Positions 55,551 through 64,000 of a stretch of DNA of 64,000 nt are shown here, in pieces. Under the pieces are notes generated by a model, which made no database searches, was not told the DNA's origin, and worked only from the letters and a program-made list of their open reading frames with translations. The first letter of the stretch is position 1. The number at the start of each line of letters is the position of its first letter. The stretch covers positions 947,605 to 1,011,604 of the forward strand of contig CM007318.1 in NCBI GenBank assembly GCA_000333855.2. Direction: 5' to 3'. Origin of the DNA: Endotrypanum monterogeii (Eukaryota > Euglenozoa > Kinetoplastea > Trypanosomatida > Trypanosomatidae). Made by a program: the position numbers and the translations under genes.

Positions 55551-57794
55551 ATGTTGCGCGGCAGCATCTATTTTGTGATGTGGCGTCAGCACATATTGGG
55601 GCTGCTGTTCGCGCTAGCCGTCGTTGCGCTCACCTGGGTCGTAACGGCAACAGGGGCATCCGCGTCCTCGTACACAGCGCAGACTTCGCGTCGGTACTCC
55701 ATGATGGTGGAGGAGCTGACCGCGAGCCTTGATGAGGCAGACACCACTCCCACATTGGTGTCTGTACTAGAGGAGATATCTCTGACGCTACCTGCCAAGC
55801 CTGGTGCTCGCGCTGCAGCGTGGGAAGGCGGCTCCGAGACGAGCGAAATGGATGACATGGTGGCCGAGCAGCTGACATTTGACGAGGATTTCGATCCGAT
55901 TTGGTACTTCCTGCTGCGACGCCGAGGCTTCGAGCACCTCGACTGGTCCGGTTGCGGGGGAAAATGGCGGCCTGAGTGGTCCATGCCGAAGACCTACAAG
56001 GGCCACGGCGGCTACAACGGTGACTCGGCTTCTCTATCGACGGAGAGCGCACACGAACGCTACTTGTTTGCCTCTCTGCGGCGTTACCTCGCTCATCACA
56101 CTGTGTGCACCTATTCCTCTGTCTCCTTCTGTGGCGCCAGTCGTGAGCGAGACCCGGCGAGTCATTTCCAATGGGCGGCTCAGTTCGTGTCAACACTAAC
56201 CTCGTCGCCGTTGAGCTGGACTGAGGCCACACCCCGGCACTCGAGACCCGCCGGGGTGGTTCTCCAGAACAATTTTTCGCATGCTGGTGGTGATGATGTC
56301 GCATCCTGGTGCTCGTATCATCTTGTTTACCACGACACCCTATGCACACAACACGTGAACCCCCTGATTAACGTTGGCCGTCCAGGTCGCGGTGCCCAGG
56401 AGGGGCTGCCGCACGGTATCTTCAAGGCTGTGTTCCCCTCTTTCGTCAAGTACTTTGGCAGCCCGTTTCAGCACTTCTCGGTCAGGGCAACAGAGGAGCG
56501 CCGGCCAGGGAACGGCACGGCTGCGGGGCCGCCGACGGTTCAGCTCAAGGTCGAGTTCCGTATGAGTATGGTCGCTGACGAAGCGTCAGACATGGAGGCT
56601 CTGAGGGACTTGTGGTCGAAAGAGTTGCCCTTGTACGCTAGGGATGGCCGTCTCCAGGTACACATCGGCCCTGGGGGACTTTCTCAGCCGCTGCGCTCCG
56701 CGCTTCCAGCCACGGCGCTAGTGCCGTCTTCCACTGAGAACCAAGCAGAGGTGTCGGCTCCTGCAGCGTCGTCTTCGAAAGATCTGCCGTCTCAGTTTGG
56801 CCGCACCCCGGAGGTGCACTACGAGGTGCGCAGTCACGGAAAAGTTCATGGTCACCTGAACGTGGAGCTGTACCCCGCGGCGGCCTTGATGGATACCCTT
56901 GCTGGCATGCATGGGGAGAATCTCGATGACGTGCTCGACGATGGCCAAGCGGCCACGCAGCGACACGATTTTTATCCTCGCGAGGGCGATGTGGTTCGTA
57001 CGCTTCTTCTTTTTCCCCTTCATCTTGTGCGTCCCTCTTTACATAATATGGAATCTTTGTTGGGCTCAACGCGCATCGTCTACGCCTACACTGACACATT
57101 TTCGAACACGCTAGCGGTTCTGCTTGAGACGACCCTCACATCGGTGCACATAGCCGCATATGGGGCCGCATACGAGCATGCACAGCAGTGTCACGGGATG
57201 GCCGGCAGGGGTGGCGGTATCGGTGCTCGAGGATGTCGAACTCGGGATGGAGTCTTGTTGGGACGCTTCCAACTTTTTTTTGGCTGGTCGGCGCTGGTAG
57301 ACATGCCGGCGGACGACAACAGCAACCGAATTGTGCCGCAGCCTGTGGTGGCGATTCACCGAGCAGCGTCTGTGGTTGACCTCGACGCGGCGGGGAAATT
57401 CTCGGAATTCGACTTCTGCCGTATGCAGCGTCGTTACGCTGCTTCGCTTGGAGAGGCCCGTCAGCTCGATCACCAAGATTCCCTCGCTGCCTTATTTGAG
57501 ATGCTCAACGGTACTTATATGAGGGGAAAGGGAAGGATGGGGGGCCCGCCGGCAGAGACGGAAGCCCCCAGACACGGTGACACCTGTGTCTACTGGGTTC
57601 AATCCACCGTGGCGAGTGGTACCACGATTCCGAGCCCCGATTCTGCCATGGTCTTTAACGTGCTCTCGATTGGGCTCTTATTTTCAGCTCTGGGTGCTGG
57701 TATGTTGGTCAGGCTCACCAGGCGCTTGACGTGCAGAGGAGAGGATCTTGCACAGTTCCTAGCGAAAGAGGGAAGCACCAATCCCATCAAGTGA
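55551..57794 (+). CDS. GPI16: GPI transamidase subunit GPI16/PIG-T-like
   Basis: A 747-residue protein from the first ATG after a strong splice acceptor. Hydrophobic residues about 11-38 form a signal peptide or anchor. A long luminal part follows, then one C-terminal membrane segment at about 699-722 and a short basic tail, the topology of PIG-T. Similarity to PIG-T is weak but positioned: LCTQHVNPL...QEGLPHGIFKAVFPSFVKYF matches the 'CTENLTPW-GLS-LL' region. TIPSPDSAMVFNVLSIGLLFSALGAGMLVRLTRR matches the 'LPTPDFSMPYNVI-TCTVVA' end. PIG-T stabilises the GPI8 catalytic subunit in the ER during attachment of GPI anchors (family knowledge). Ser/Ala-rich stretches near 400-420 and a glycine-rich insert near 545 explain the extra length. 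A trypanosomatid-specific transamidase subunit is an alternative. Confidence 0.68.
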   Translation: MLRGSIYFVMWRQHILGLLFALAVVALTWVVTATGASASSYTAQTSRRYSMMVEELTASLDEADTTPTLVSVLEEISLTLPAKPGARAAAWEGGSETSEMDDMVAEQLTFDEDFDPIWYFLLRRRGFEHLDWSGCGGKWRPEWSMPKTYKGHGGYNGDSASLSTESAHERYLFASLRRYLAHHTVCTYSSVSFCGASRERDPASHFQWAAQFVSTLTSSPLSWTEATPRHSRPAGVVLQNNFSHAGGDDVASWCSYHLVYHDTLCTQHVNPLINVGRPGRGAQEGLPHGIFKAVFPSFVKYFGSPFQHFSVRATEERRPGNGTAAGPPTVQLKVEFRMSMVADEASDMEALRDLWSKELPLYARDGRLQVHIGPGGLSQPLRSALPATALVPSSTENQAEVSAPAASSSKDLPSQFGRTPEVHYEVRSHGKVHGHLNVELYPAAALMDTLAGMHGENLDDVLDDGQAATQRHDFYPREGDVVRTLLLFPLHLVRPSLHNMESLLGSTRIVYAYTDTFSNTLAVLLETTLTSVHIAAYGAAYEHAQQCHGMAGRGGGIGARGCRTRDGVLLGRFQLFFGWSALVDMPADDNSNRIVPQPVVAIHRAASVVDLDAAGKFSEFDFCRMQRRYAASLGEARQLDHQDSLAALFEMLNGTYMRGKGRMGGPPAETEAPRHGDTCVYWVQSTVASGTTIPSPDSAMVFNVLSIGLLFSALGAGMLVRLTRRLTCRGEDLAQFLAKEGSTNPIK

Positions 57795-59966
57795 TACCCA
57801 TTTCCCCATTACTGAAAGTGAAGCACGTTTTTTTTTTTTGTTGGTGTGTGTGGTGTATGTATGGAGGGGTGGGGGTGGATTCGCAACTATTACCGTTTCT
57901 TTATCCGCGCGCTGGTGTTGCGCAGGCTTGTGTAGTCCTCTTCTTTCGGCGCTTCATTTTGTAGGGATGGGGAGGGGAATATAGTGAGGCTGGGGAAGGG
58001 TATGTTACCAGATCGCCGAAGAAAATTGTAAGTGCCCTTTGCAGTGGCTCGGGGCCGTAGAGGAGTATTATTTGTGGGCGTGTGCGTTGGTGTCGGGGCC
58101 GTTACTCGTCCACCTCAATGTATCACTTACGCTTATATGCAGCCACGGCCGCTCGTCATGCTCTTTATTGATTTGTTTCAGCACATCGTATGTGTGGCTT
58201 TCCCTGGCGTTGAAGCGGACAGGGAAGAAAAAAAAAGGAGGACCATGACTACTGTCATTATCACGCACAAGGCGCAAACAATGTATTGGCGATGCGGTAA
58301 TACCACCTGGGGAAGCACACACCAGCCAGATGCTTTCATTTCAAAGAAAAGTGTGACGTATGGATGTCCTCACACTTTTTCTTCTGTGGCGTGTGCTTGC
58401 ATTCCAAGTCGAACGCCACACATACACACTACTCAAGCGGGATTTGAGTCTTTCACATCCTTAGGCCAACTATGCGCACTCTGCATAGGGACGGTGACTC
58501 TCTCTCCCTATGCACCCCCATGAAGATCTCACTTCATCACCCTTTCCCTCTCTTTTTTTTTCTGTACGTAATTTCGTTGCTTCTTTTTCCCTCGTATTCT
58601 ATTTTCTATATATATATATATATATAATATTTGGTGCTCAATGTAACCGATAAACAGATCAAGGGTTTTCTTAAACGCGCCGTCTATACAATCAGCTACT
58701 ACTATAACCACGACAGTGACCAGGGCTACTAGTGTGTTCAGCTACCTTTTTTTTCGATTACATTGAAGGGCGATCACAGCTATTCCTCTGATTTTGAGTA
58801 CGTGCTGCTGTTCTTCTCTCTTTCACTGATTGCCCCATCTTGAGCTTTTTTTTTTTTCGATCTTATTTTTATTTGTTCCTTGTGTCTATCAACCCCAATC
58901 CGTAACCTCCCCACCCTCAAACGAAAACAACAAAAAATACACATCCACACAAACAAAGAAGCACGTATAACAGAAAAATATCGGGGAAAAAAAAGGATTT
59001 TTGTACGCTTTTTTTCCCCTCTCCTACCCCTTCCTTTTTTTTTTCACTATCAGATTTCCTTTCACTTCGTTCAGACGCATACATATCTATATTCTATCCT
59101 GATTATTTCTCTCCCGATACACTGGAAGGGGACAGGGGTGAAAAGAAAAGAGGCAAGCAAACAGCAACAAAAAGGAAGAGACAGTGATAACTACAACAAC
59201 GCAGTAGGACAGAGGAATAATAGAGAAAGTATATTTGAGAAGTACGTTCATAGGTAACGTCCCTGATATTAAAGGTGTTTGAGGTGGCAGGTTGAGGAAC
59301 ACCAATAAGGAAGATAGTTGAAGAGCACGACCACGAATACACTGCGGGCGTTCTCTATTCCTTTCCTCGTCTCGCAGTACAAGGAAGCACCACAATAAAA
59401 GATACGTGGGTGGCGCTCATCTTAATCGCGATATTTTTTTCTGTGTGTGTCTAGGTGCCAGTGAAACGGTGGAGGAATCGAAAAAAGACACAGGCAATTA
59501 TCAAAGGCCACCTCTCCCATCCCTCAAATAGAAAAAGAAATCCTCCTCTCGAAAAAAATATTCTTGTGGATTATTCTAACGACTCTACATTTTTCCTTTC
59601 ATATATATATATATTTTTTTTTCCCCCTCGTTTTTTTCTTATTTGCCATTTTTAAATATATATATATATATATTTTCCCTTTTGGCTTGCCCTCACTTAT
59701 CTTTTTCGCTGAGCGTCATCTCCTTCCCCATTCTCCTGTTTAATATTGGGTTGCATAGCTTCAATTTTTTCTTCTCAGTGTCTGTAGTCTTCCCTTTTTT
59801 TTCCACTCCCCCTCCCACTTCTTCCCCCCCTCTCCCGTAGTGTATGCGATAGCACAACTGACTTCCCTTCTCCCCTCCCTTCTTTCATATATATACGCGC
59901 ACAGAGCAACAGGAGAGAGGAAGGAGGTGTGATAGTCGTGTATACGTAGGACTTCTTCATTTGCGA

Positions 59967-59968
<2 letters not shown>

Positions 59969-59999
<31 letters not shown>
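59969..59999 (+). repeat. (TA)n microsatellite left of the gap
   Basis: About 15 AT units, directly followed by the first copy of the gap-flanking repeat. Confidence 0.95.
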
Positions 60000-60000
<1 letters not shown>

Positions 60001-60010
60001 TCCTCCCAGT

Positions 60011-60119
60011 ACAGAAGAAGTATAACTACCTCCCTCCTCGTGTGACGACCGTAGAAGAAGTATACTATTACACGACGAACGAGGAAGTACGACGGGTACG
60101 GTACTAACGGACGGACACT
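60011..60119. repeat. Left flank of gap: purine-rich imperfect repeat copy
   Basis: GAAGAAGTATA-type and ACGACGAACGAGGAAGTACGA-type words recur, with indels, in the right flank (60,261-60,350). Both flanks also lack the long homopolymers found everywhere else in the spacers. Confidence 0.6.
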
Positions 60120-60260
60120 NNNNNNNNNNNNNNNNNNNNNNNNNNNNNNNNNNNNNNNNNNNNNNNNNNNNNNNNNNNNNNNNNNNNNNNNNNNNNNNNN
60201 NNNNNNNNNNNNNNNNNNNNNNNNNNNNNNNNNNNNNNNNNNNNNNNNNNNNNNNNNNNN
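60120..60260. other. Assembly gap (141 Ns)
   Basis: 141 undetermined bases sit between two imperfect copies of one repeat and between two TA microsatellites. Any ORF running through it is meaningless, and the true length is unknown. Confidence 0.99.
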
Positions 60261-60350
60261 CACGATACAGAAGTATAATACTCCCCACCTCTGGTGAGGA
60301 CTGAAAGAAGTCATCAGACAACGAGAAGTACGAGGCGTACCAACGACGAC
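60261..60350. repeat. Right flank of gap: imperfect repeat copy
   Basis: It aligns with the left flank in the same orientation: ATACAGAAGTATAATACT, GGACTGAAAGAAGT and GAGAAGTACGAGG correspond to left-flank words with several short indels. Confidence 0.6.
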
Positions 60351-60352
60351 AC

Positions 60353-60355
60353 ACA

Positions 60356-60409
<54 letters not shown>
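60353..60409 (+). repeat. Compound (CA)n-(TA)n microsatellite in the leader region
   Basis: About 12 CA units run into about 15 TA units and end only 13 bases before an ATG. The TAAG at 60,407-60,410 includes the nearest AG that could act as splice acceptor. Confidence 0.93.
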
Positions 60410-60410
<1 letters not shown>

Positions 60411-60421
60411 AAACCGTAAAG

Positions 60422-61270
60422 ATGAGCCGGATTGCTTCTTCCGCTTGCCCGTTGTCGGACTGCACGCTTGCTCTCGAAAATGCCGAGAACATCCGTAACA
60501 GCAAGAGTGCTGCGTTGCTGGGCCTCAAAGTTGCCAATGCCGCCGCCGGTGTTCCGAGTACTCCTCGAGGACGAGCGCTCCTGCGCAGTGTAAAGGCTAT
60601 TAGCCGCTCGGCTGCTGCTGGGGCAGTAGCTTCATCTGCTCGCCGTGAAGTGCCTCCTGTAACCAGAAGCCGTACAAGCGTAACTCCTGTGAGAGCGGTG
60701 GAGCTTGCTGAGCCTTCGACACCCCTCTCCTCCAAGAGTGTGAGGGGCGGCATCTCCTCGCTTGACTCCCACGTTTTCGCTAAGCCCTTCACACCTGCCG
60801 CAAAAGTACGCCGCAACGAGCCGTATTCTCCCTGCTTGGTGAAGAGCATATGTTCCCCTGAGGACAGTTTTTACGCGTGCTACGCCGAGGTCGTTGAGAC
60901 ACCTGAGGTGATGGGGAACCCTGCGAGCACACCGATCCGCGCCCACAGTGTGTGCCAGGAGACTGCTCTGCCTGCCGAGACCCAGGCGTTGCTTGACCTC
61001 CTCTCCAAAGCAACTGCTTCTTCCCTCCAGTGCGCATCACCTCATGCGAAGACGAAAAAAGCGCCTGACAGCGTGGAGCAGTCACCTGTGCCTTCGGCAA
61101 CGAATGGAGGTCTGACGACAACGCCATCTTTGACTTCCACGCCGGATCGCATGACATCACCATTGTTCCATCAAGGGCCGTTAACTTCGTCTCGTGTAAT
61201 CCGCAAGGTGGTGAGCTGCGGTGTGGACCGCACATCTGGTCGTCCGGTGCCGAAACCAAAGGAAGGGTAA
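60422..61270 (+). CDS. Hypothetical Ser/Thr-Pro-rich protein
   Basis: A 282-residue protein I do not recognise, starting MSRIASSACPLSD. It is Ala/Ser/Pro-rich and basic, with no membrane segment or enzyme motif. About a dozen Ser/Thr-Pro dipeptides are spread over its length (STPRG, VTPVR, FTPAAK, YSPCL, CSPED, ETPEV, STPIR, TTPSL, STPDR, TSPLF), many followed by basic or small residues. That density suggests a disordered target of proline-directed kinases, such as cyclin-dependent kinases (inference). The codon use and absence of homopolymers separate it sharply from its spacers, which supports the coding call. The microsatellite immediately upstream may affect its splicing. Confidence 0.8.
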   Translation: MSRIASSACPLSDCTLALENAENIRNSKSAALLGLKVANAAAGVPSTPRGRALLRSVKAISRSAAAGAVASSARREVPPVTRSRTSVTPVRAVELAEPSTPLSSKSVRGGISSLDSHVFAKPFTPAAKVRRNEPYSPCLVKSICSPEDSFYACYAEVVETPEVMGNPASTPIRAHSVCQETALPAETQALLDLLSKATASSLQCASPHAKTKKAPDSVEQSPVPSATNGGLTTTPSLTSTPDRMTSPLFHQGPLTSSRVIRKVVSCGVDRTSGRPVPKPKEG

Positions 61271-62783
61271 TATTATAATGACGGTGGTGCACCTCGTGTA
61301 ATGCTACATGCTCAGAATATTGTTTCTGTTCTGCGCCAAACCCTGTCCTTGTTCATGCGGGAAAAGGAGCTCAAGCGTCTTGATGGGCATGAAAGTGTTT
61401 TTTTTTTGTTCGAGAAAATGCGCCAAATATAGAACAGGGGGGAGGAGGGAGGGAAGGGGGGGGGAGTGCGTGGGTGGGTGGTGGTGGTGGTGGGACAAGT
61501 GAGGGAAATCCTCAAGTGGAGAGCAACGAAGAAGAGGTGATGAATCGATGTAACCACATACCACTGCAGTATATAAGAGTTGTAGGTAACAAAGATCTCA
61601 GAGATGGGTCATTCACCCTCCCGCTTTGTTGGGTATGTCCACTTGTCCACACGGCCATGTGTTAGCGCCACTCAGCACGCGACGCCTCCATCTGCTCAGA
61701 TGATCAGCACGTGGTGGTGTGTGGTGGACCTAGGCGCGTGTGTTGCGGCAATCATGAGCCGGCTCCGCAAACAACCGTCCCCATCCCAACCACCCCCCAG
61801 CACGCACCCCGCTCCGCGGTTCGCCCTACAGTCGCTCGCAGTATACCGGTGGCGCCCCCGTACACACCTCGCAATGACTCTGACCTCGCATCCGACTGGC
61901 TGTGGGGATGGGGTGAGATGCGGTCACGCCAGGCGAGCACGCAACCCCCCCCCACACACACACAGGTGATACAAGCCTGTTTCAGAGCCACGGGCCACTC
62001 GGGCGCGGCGGTAGTCGAGGACCCGACTGCCCATATCCATTGGCATAGGTTGCACTCAGCTCGTGGCGTTGCGCGCGCTTGGAACCGCGGCCGGGCGATG
62101 TGTGCGTGTGTGAGTGAGGGCATTGGCAAGTGATCGCGACTTCATAAACACCTCACACAGGTGGGTGGGTCAACCCCCTCAAAAAGTGCAGACAGCCCTG
62201 TCTTCCGCGTTGAGAGGAGGTGTATATGAGAGCTGGTGTGGAGAGAAAATGGCCTATAGAGTAGCGCGCGAGGTATATATTTCTCTCGCTGCAATGCCAT
62301 TGATGGTGGACAGGTTTGCCTAGCCGGCTGTCATTCCTTTTAAAAAATATTCTCTCATACATCGCTCTTGCGGAAAAAAAATACATATAAAAACACGAGA
62401 AAGTTGTGATTGTCATCGCATCTTGTGCTTTCAGGCACCTCTCAGCCTGCTTCTCTCTTGGTCTTGATTTTAGCTGATTTATGTTTCTTGTTTGTCTTCC
62501 TTTTTTTAAAAATTTTGGATTTGTTGTAAAATTCTCTAACTTCTCCCCTTTTTTTCTCTACAGGGAGAAGGGCGCGGTTGGGGAGTTTGGAATGACTTGT
62601 CTGTGTGTGTTTAACTTTAGTTCTTGGTTATGTGCCGGTTTTCTTTAGTTTTTTTTGGTTTTCGCAAAATTTCGCCTCTGATTCGGCATTCGACCGCGCT
62701 TTGGTTGGGTATGTGAGGGGGAGAGGTTCCGCTCCAACGTGCTATCAAATCTCCCCATGAACACCTACGCGCACAACATGTAC

Positions 62784-62814
<31 letters not shown>

Positions 62815-64000
62815 AGTTTGTGTGCGGGTTCATTCTGAGAGAGGAGGCGCGGCGCTGGGCGTGCGGTTATCGATATCTGTGCGTTTTTCTTTCGTGATTT
62901 TATTGCTTTTTGACTTTAACTGGGGCGGGAGAATCGATGTTGAGGGTGCCTGTGACTGCTCTGTGCCCGTCAAGATTTAGTCCTATTCAAATACACGCAT
63001 CAAGGTATACATACATACGCTTTTTCACACACGTCGTATTGTCTGAGGGGTCGGGAGGCTACATGTCGTGAGGGGGAAACAAAACACAAAGAGGAGAGGA
63101 AAGGCAAGTGCACGCACGCACACACAGACACACACATCCTCACTTGTAAGCTTGTATACGGGTAGAGTTGAAATGTGTTTTTTTTTTCGTGTGTCTTTAT
63201 GTTTGCAAGCATGCGTGCGAGTTCATGAGGCGCTCAGGCTTCATAAAGGGGAACTTGCTCGCTTTCCTTCTTCCAGTGTCCCTCTTGTTATCCGGTAAAA
63301 GAAAAAAAATGTGTTGAACACTCCAGGCTCCTCCATCAACAAGACGCATGAATTTTTTTATATTTTCGTGTTTAGGTGTATGCTTCGTATCGCCTTCTAC
63401 ACCTACCCTCGCGTCGCTCTCTCGTCACCGTTCTTCCCTTCCTCATCATGGTCTTCGATTTCGCGTGTATTTTTTTTTTTTCTGTGTGTTTGTGTGTGCG
63501 CATGTTTTCCTCGCTGCTGGTAGATGCCTGAAGTTGCCGTGTCACCCCACCGTCATCTGCCTTCCTTTCATCGTTCTGTTTATACGATGTTTCCTTCGGC
63601 GTATATTTTGATTTTTTTTTTGGTTTTCAGGGCTATGGGCAATTGAGCTCCTCGATTTACAAACTTCATCTTTTTGGGTTTATTGCCTCTGTTGGGAAAA
63701 AAAAAAGATGTTTGTCGGTGTCCTCGCTTGGTGTTCTCCCCCTCTCCCCCACGCGATGTCGACTTGTCTCTAGCACGGCGTGGGCAGGGCTTTGTTGACG
63801 CAAGGGCATGGGGGGGGGGACGGCGGCGGCCTATCTCAATACAACACGACGATGAAGGAATACATAATCAACACGAGCATATTTTCACAAAACAACAACA
63901 AAATGGTGGTGGGTCGGGACGGGTGGGATGGGGTGGGGTGTTTGCTCACTTATCTCCGTTCTCCCCCCCCCCCCCACGACGAGCGCTCACGCTCTCCTCA
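61271..64000 (+). other. Gene-free right end of the window, 2.7 kb
   Basis: I see no gene. About 61,600-62,150 is a GC-rich, retroposon-like island (separate entry). The rest is T-rich spacer with G-rich runs near 61,437-61,495, a (TA)n-(GT)n tract at about 62,779-62,812 and C-runs at 63,964-63,977. Whether the polycistron continues beyond the edge cannot be told. Confidence 0.55.
61620..62150. repeat. GC-rich retroposon-like island
   Basis: Homopolymer-poor, GC-rich sequence of about 0.5 kb with ORFs but no recognisable protein. It shares the 12-mer ATATCCATTGGC (62,033-62,044) with the reverse strand of the 40.5 kb repeat (40,811-40,822), in similar GC-rich context. Membership of the same dispersed family is plausible but unproven. 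Confidence 0.4.

Larger units (their letters stand above)
57795..60421 (+). other. Intergenic spacer, 2.6 kb, with assembly gap
   Basis: No gene is supported. Poly-T/A runs and (TA)n tracts lie at about 58,608-58,629, 59,597-59,613 and 59,656-59,673. The right part holds the N gap and flanking repeat (separate entries). The mRNA leader of the gene at 60,422 probably lies within the (CA)n-(TA)n tract just before its ATG. Confidence 0.6.

Noticed and set aside
59761..60849. 362-codon - strand ORF
   Set aside because: It runs through the N gap and TA repeats and overlaps the + strand gene at 60,422 antisense.
61604..62133. Two overlapping + strand ORFs
   Set aside because: They fall in the GC-rich island, overlap in different frames, and have no recognisable domain.

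Overview
The window looks like part of one polycistronic transcription unit from a trypanosomatid nuclear genome, most likely Leishmania or a close Leishmaniinae relative. All 16 genes I accept lie on the + strand, have no introns, and are separated by 0.8-6.4 kb of T-rich spacer. Those spacers carry polypyrimidine tracts followed by AG dinucleotides, as expected for trans-splicing and coupled polyadenylation. The protein set fits: an Alba protein with an RGG tail, the AP-3 mu subunit, reptin, mitochondrial SUV3 helicase, a P4-ATPase, a CNNM-like protein, VPS52, a TAH18/NDOR1-type diflavin reductase, eIF3g and a GPI16/PIG-T-like GPI transamidase subunit. From memory the order resembles Leishmania chromosome 34; I could not check this.

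Layout. 1-1201: 3' end of a gene made of near-identical 99-residue coiled-coil repeats that continue off the left edge. 2.7-4.4 kb: a second coiled-coil protein. 7.0-7.6 kb: ALBA/RGG protein, followed by a 6.4 kb spacer packed with homopolymers and microsatellites. 14.0-15.4 kb: AP-3 mu. 16.5-16.7 kb: a small acyl-CoA-binding protein. 16.7-19.1 kb: spacer with a degenerate retroposon-like (SIDER-like) insert. 19.1-20.5 kb: RUVBL2/reptin. 21.7-23.7 kb: SUV3. 25.3-29.8 kb: large P4-ATPase. 29.8-32.8 kb: spacer with a possible small acylated protein. 32.8-34.6 kb: CNNM-like. 36.5-39.2 kb: VPS52. 39.2-41.4 kb: spacer with a GC-rich repeat whose inverted copy lies at 55.1 kb. 41.4-43.3 kb: diflavin reductase. 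44.4-46.0 kb: WD40 protein. 47.1-48.8 kb: unknown low-complexity protein. 49.6-50.4 kb: eIF3g. 52.4-53.8 kb: unknown protein with a possible C-terminal PH-like fold. 55.6-57.8 kb: GPI16-like. 60.1-60.26 kb: assembly gap of 141 Ns inside an odd repeat. 60.4-61.3 kb: unknown Ser/Thr-Pro-rich protein. 61.3-64.0 kb: no gene seen, but a further GC-rich island.

The genes are co-transcribed by position, not by function. Loose themes do recur: membrane traffic and lipid asymmetry (AP-3 mu, VPS52, P4-ATPase, GPI16), mRNA fate and translation (ALBA, SUV3, eIF3g) and cytoskeletal coiled coils. I did not find a clearly new biological system. The most unusual items are the inverted pair of intergenic repeats differing by a 177-base indel between 9-base direct repeats, the retroposon relic at 17.6 kb, the diverged tandem repeat around the N gap, the candidate MGN-type small ORF at 31.5 kb, the altered ligand residues in the ACBP and the large insertions in the P4-ATPase and SUV3.
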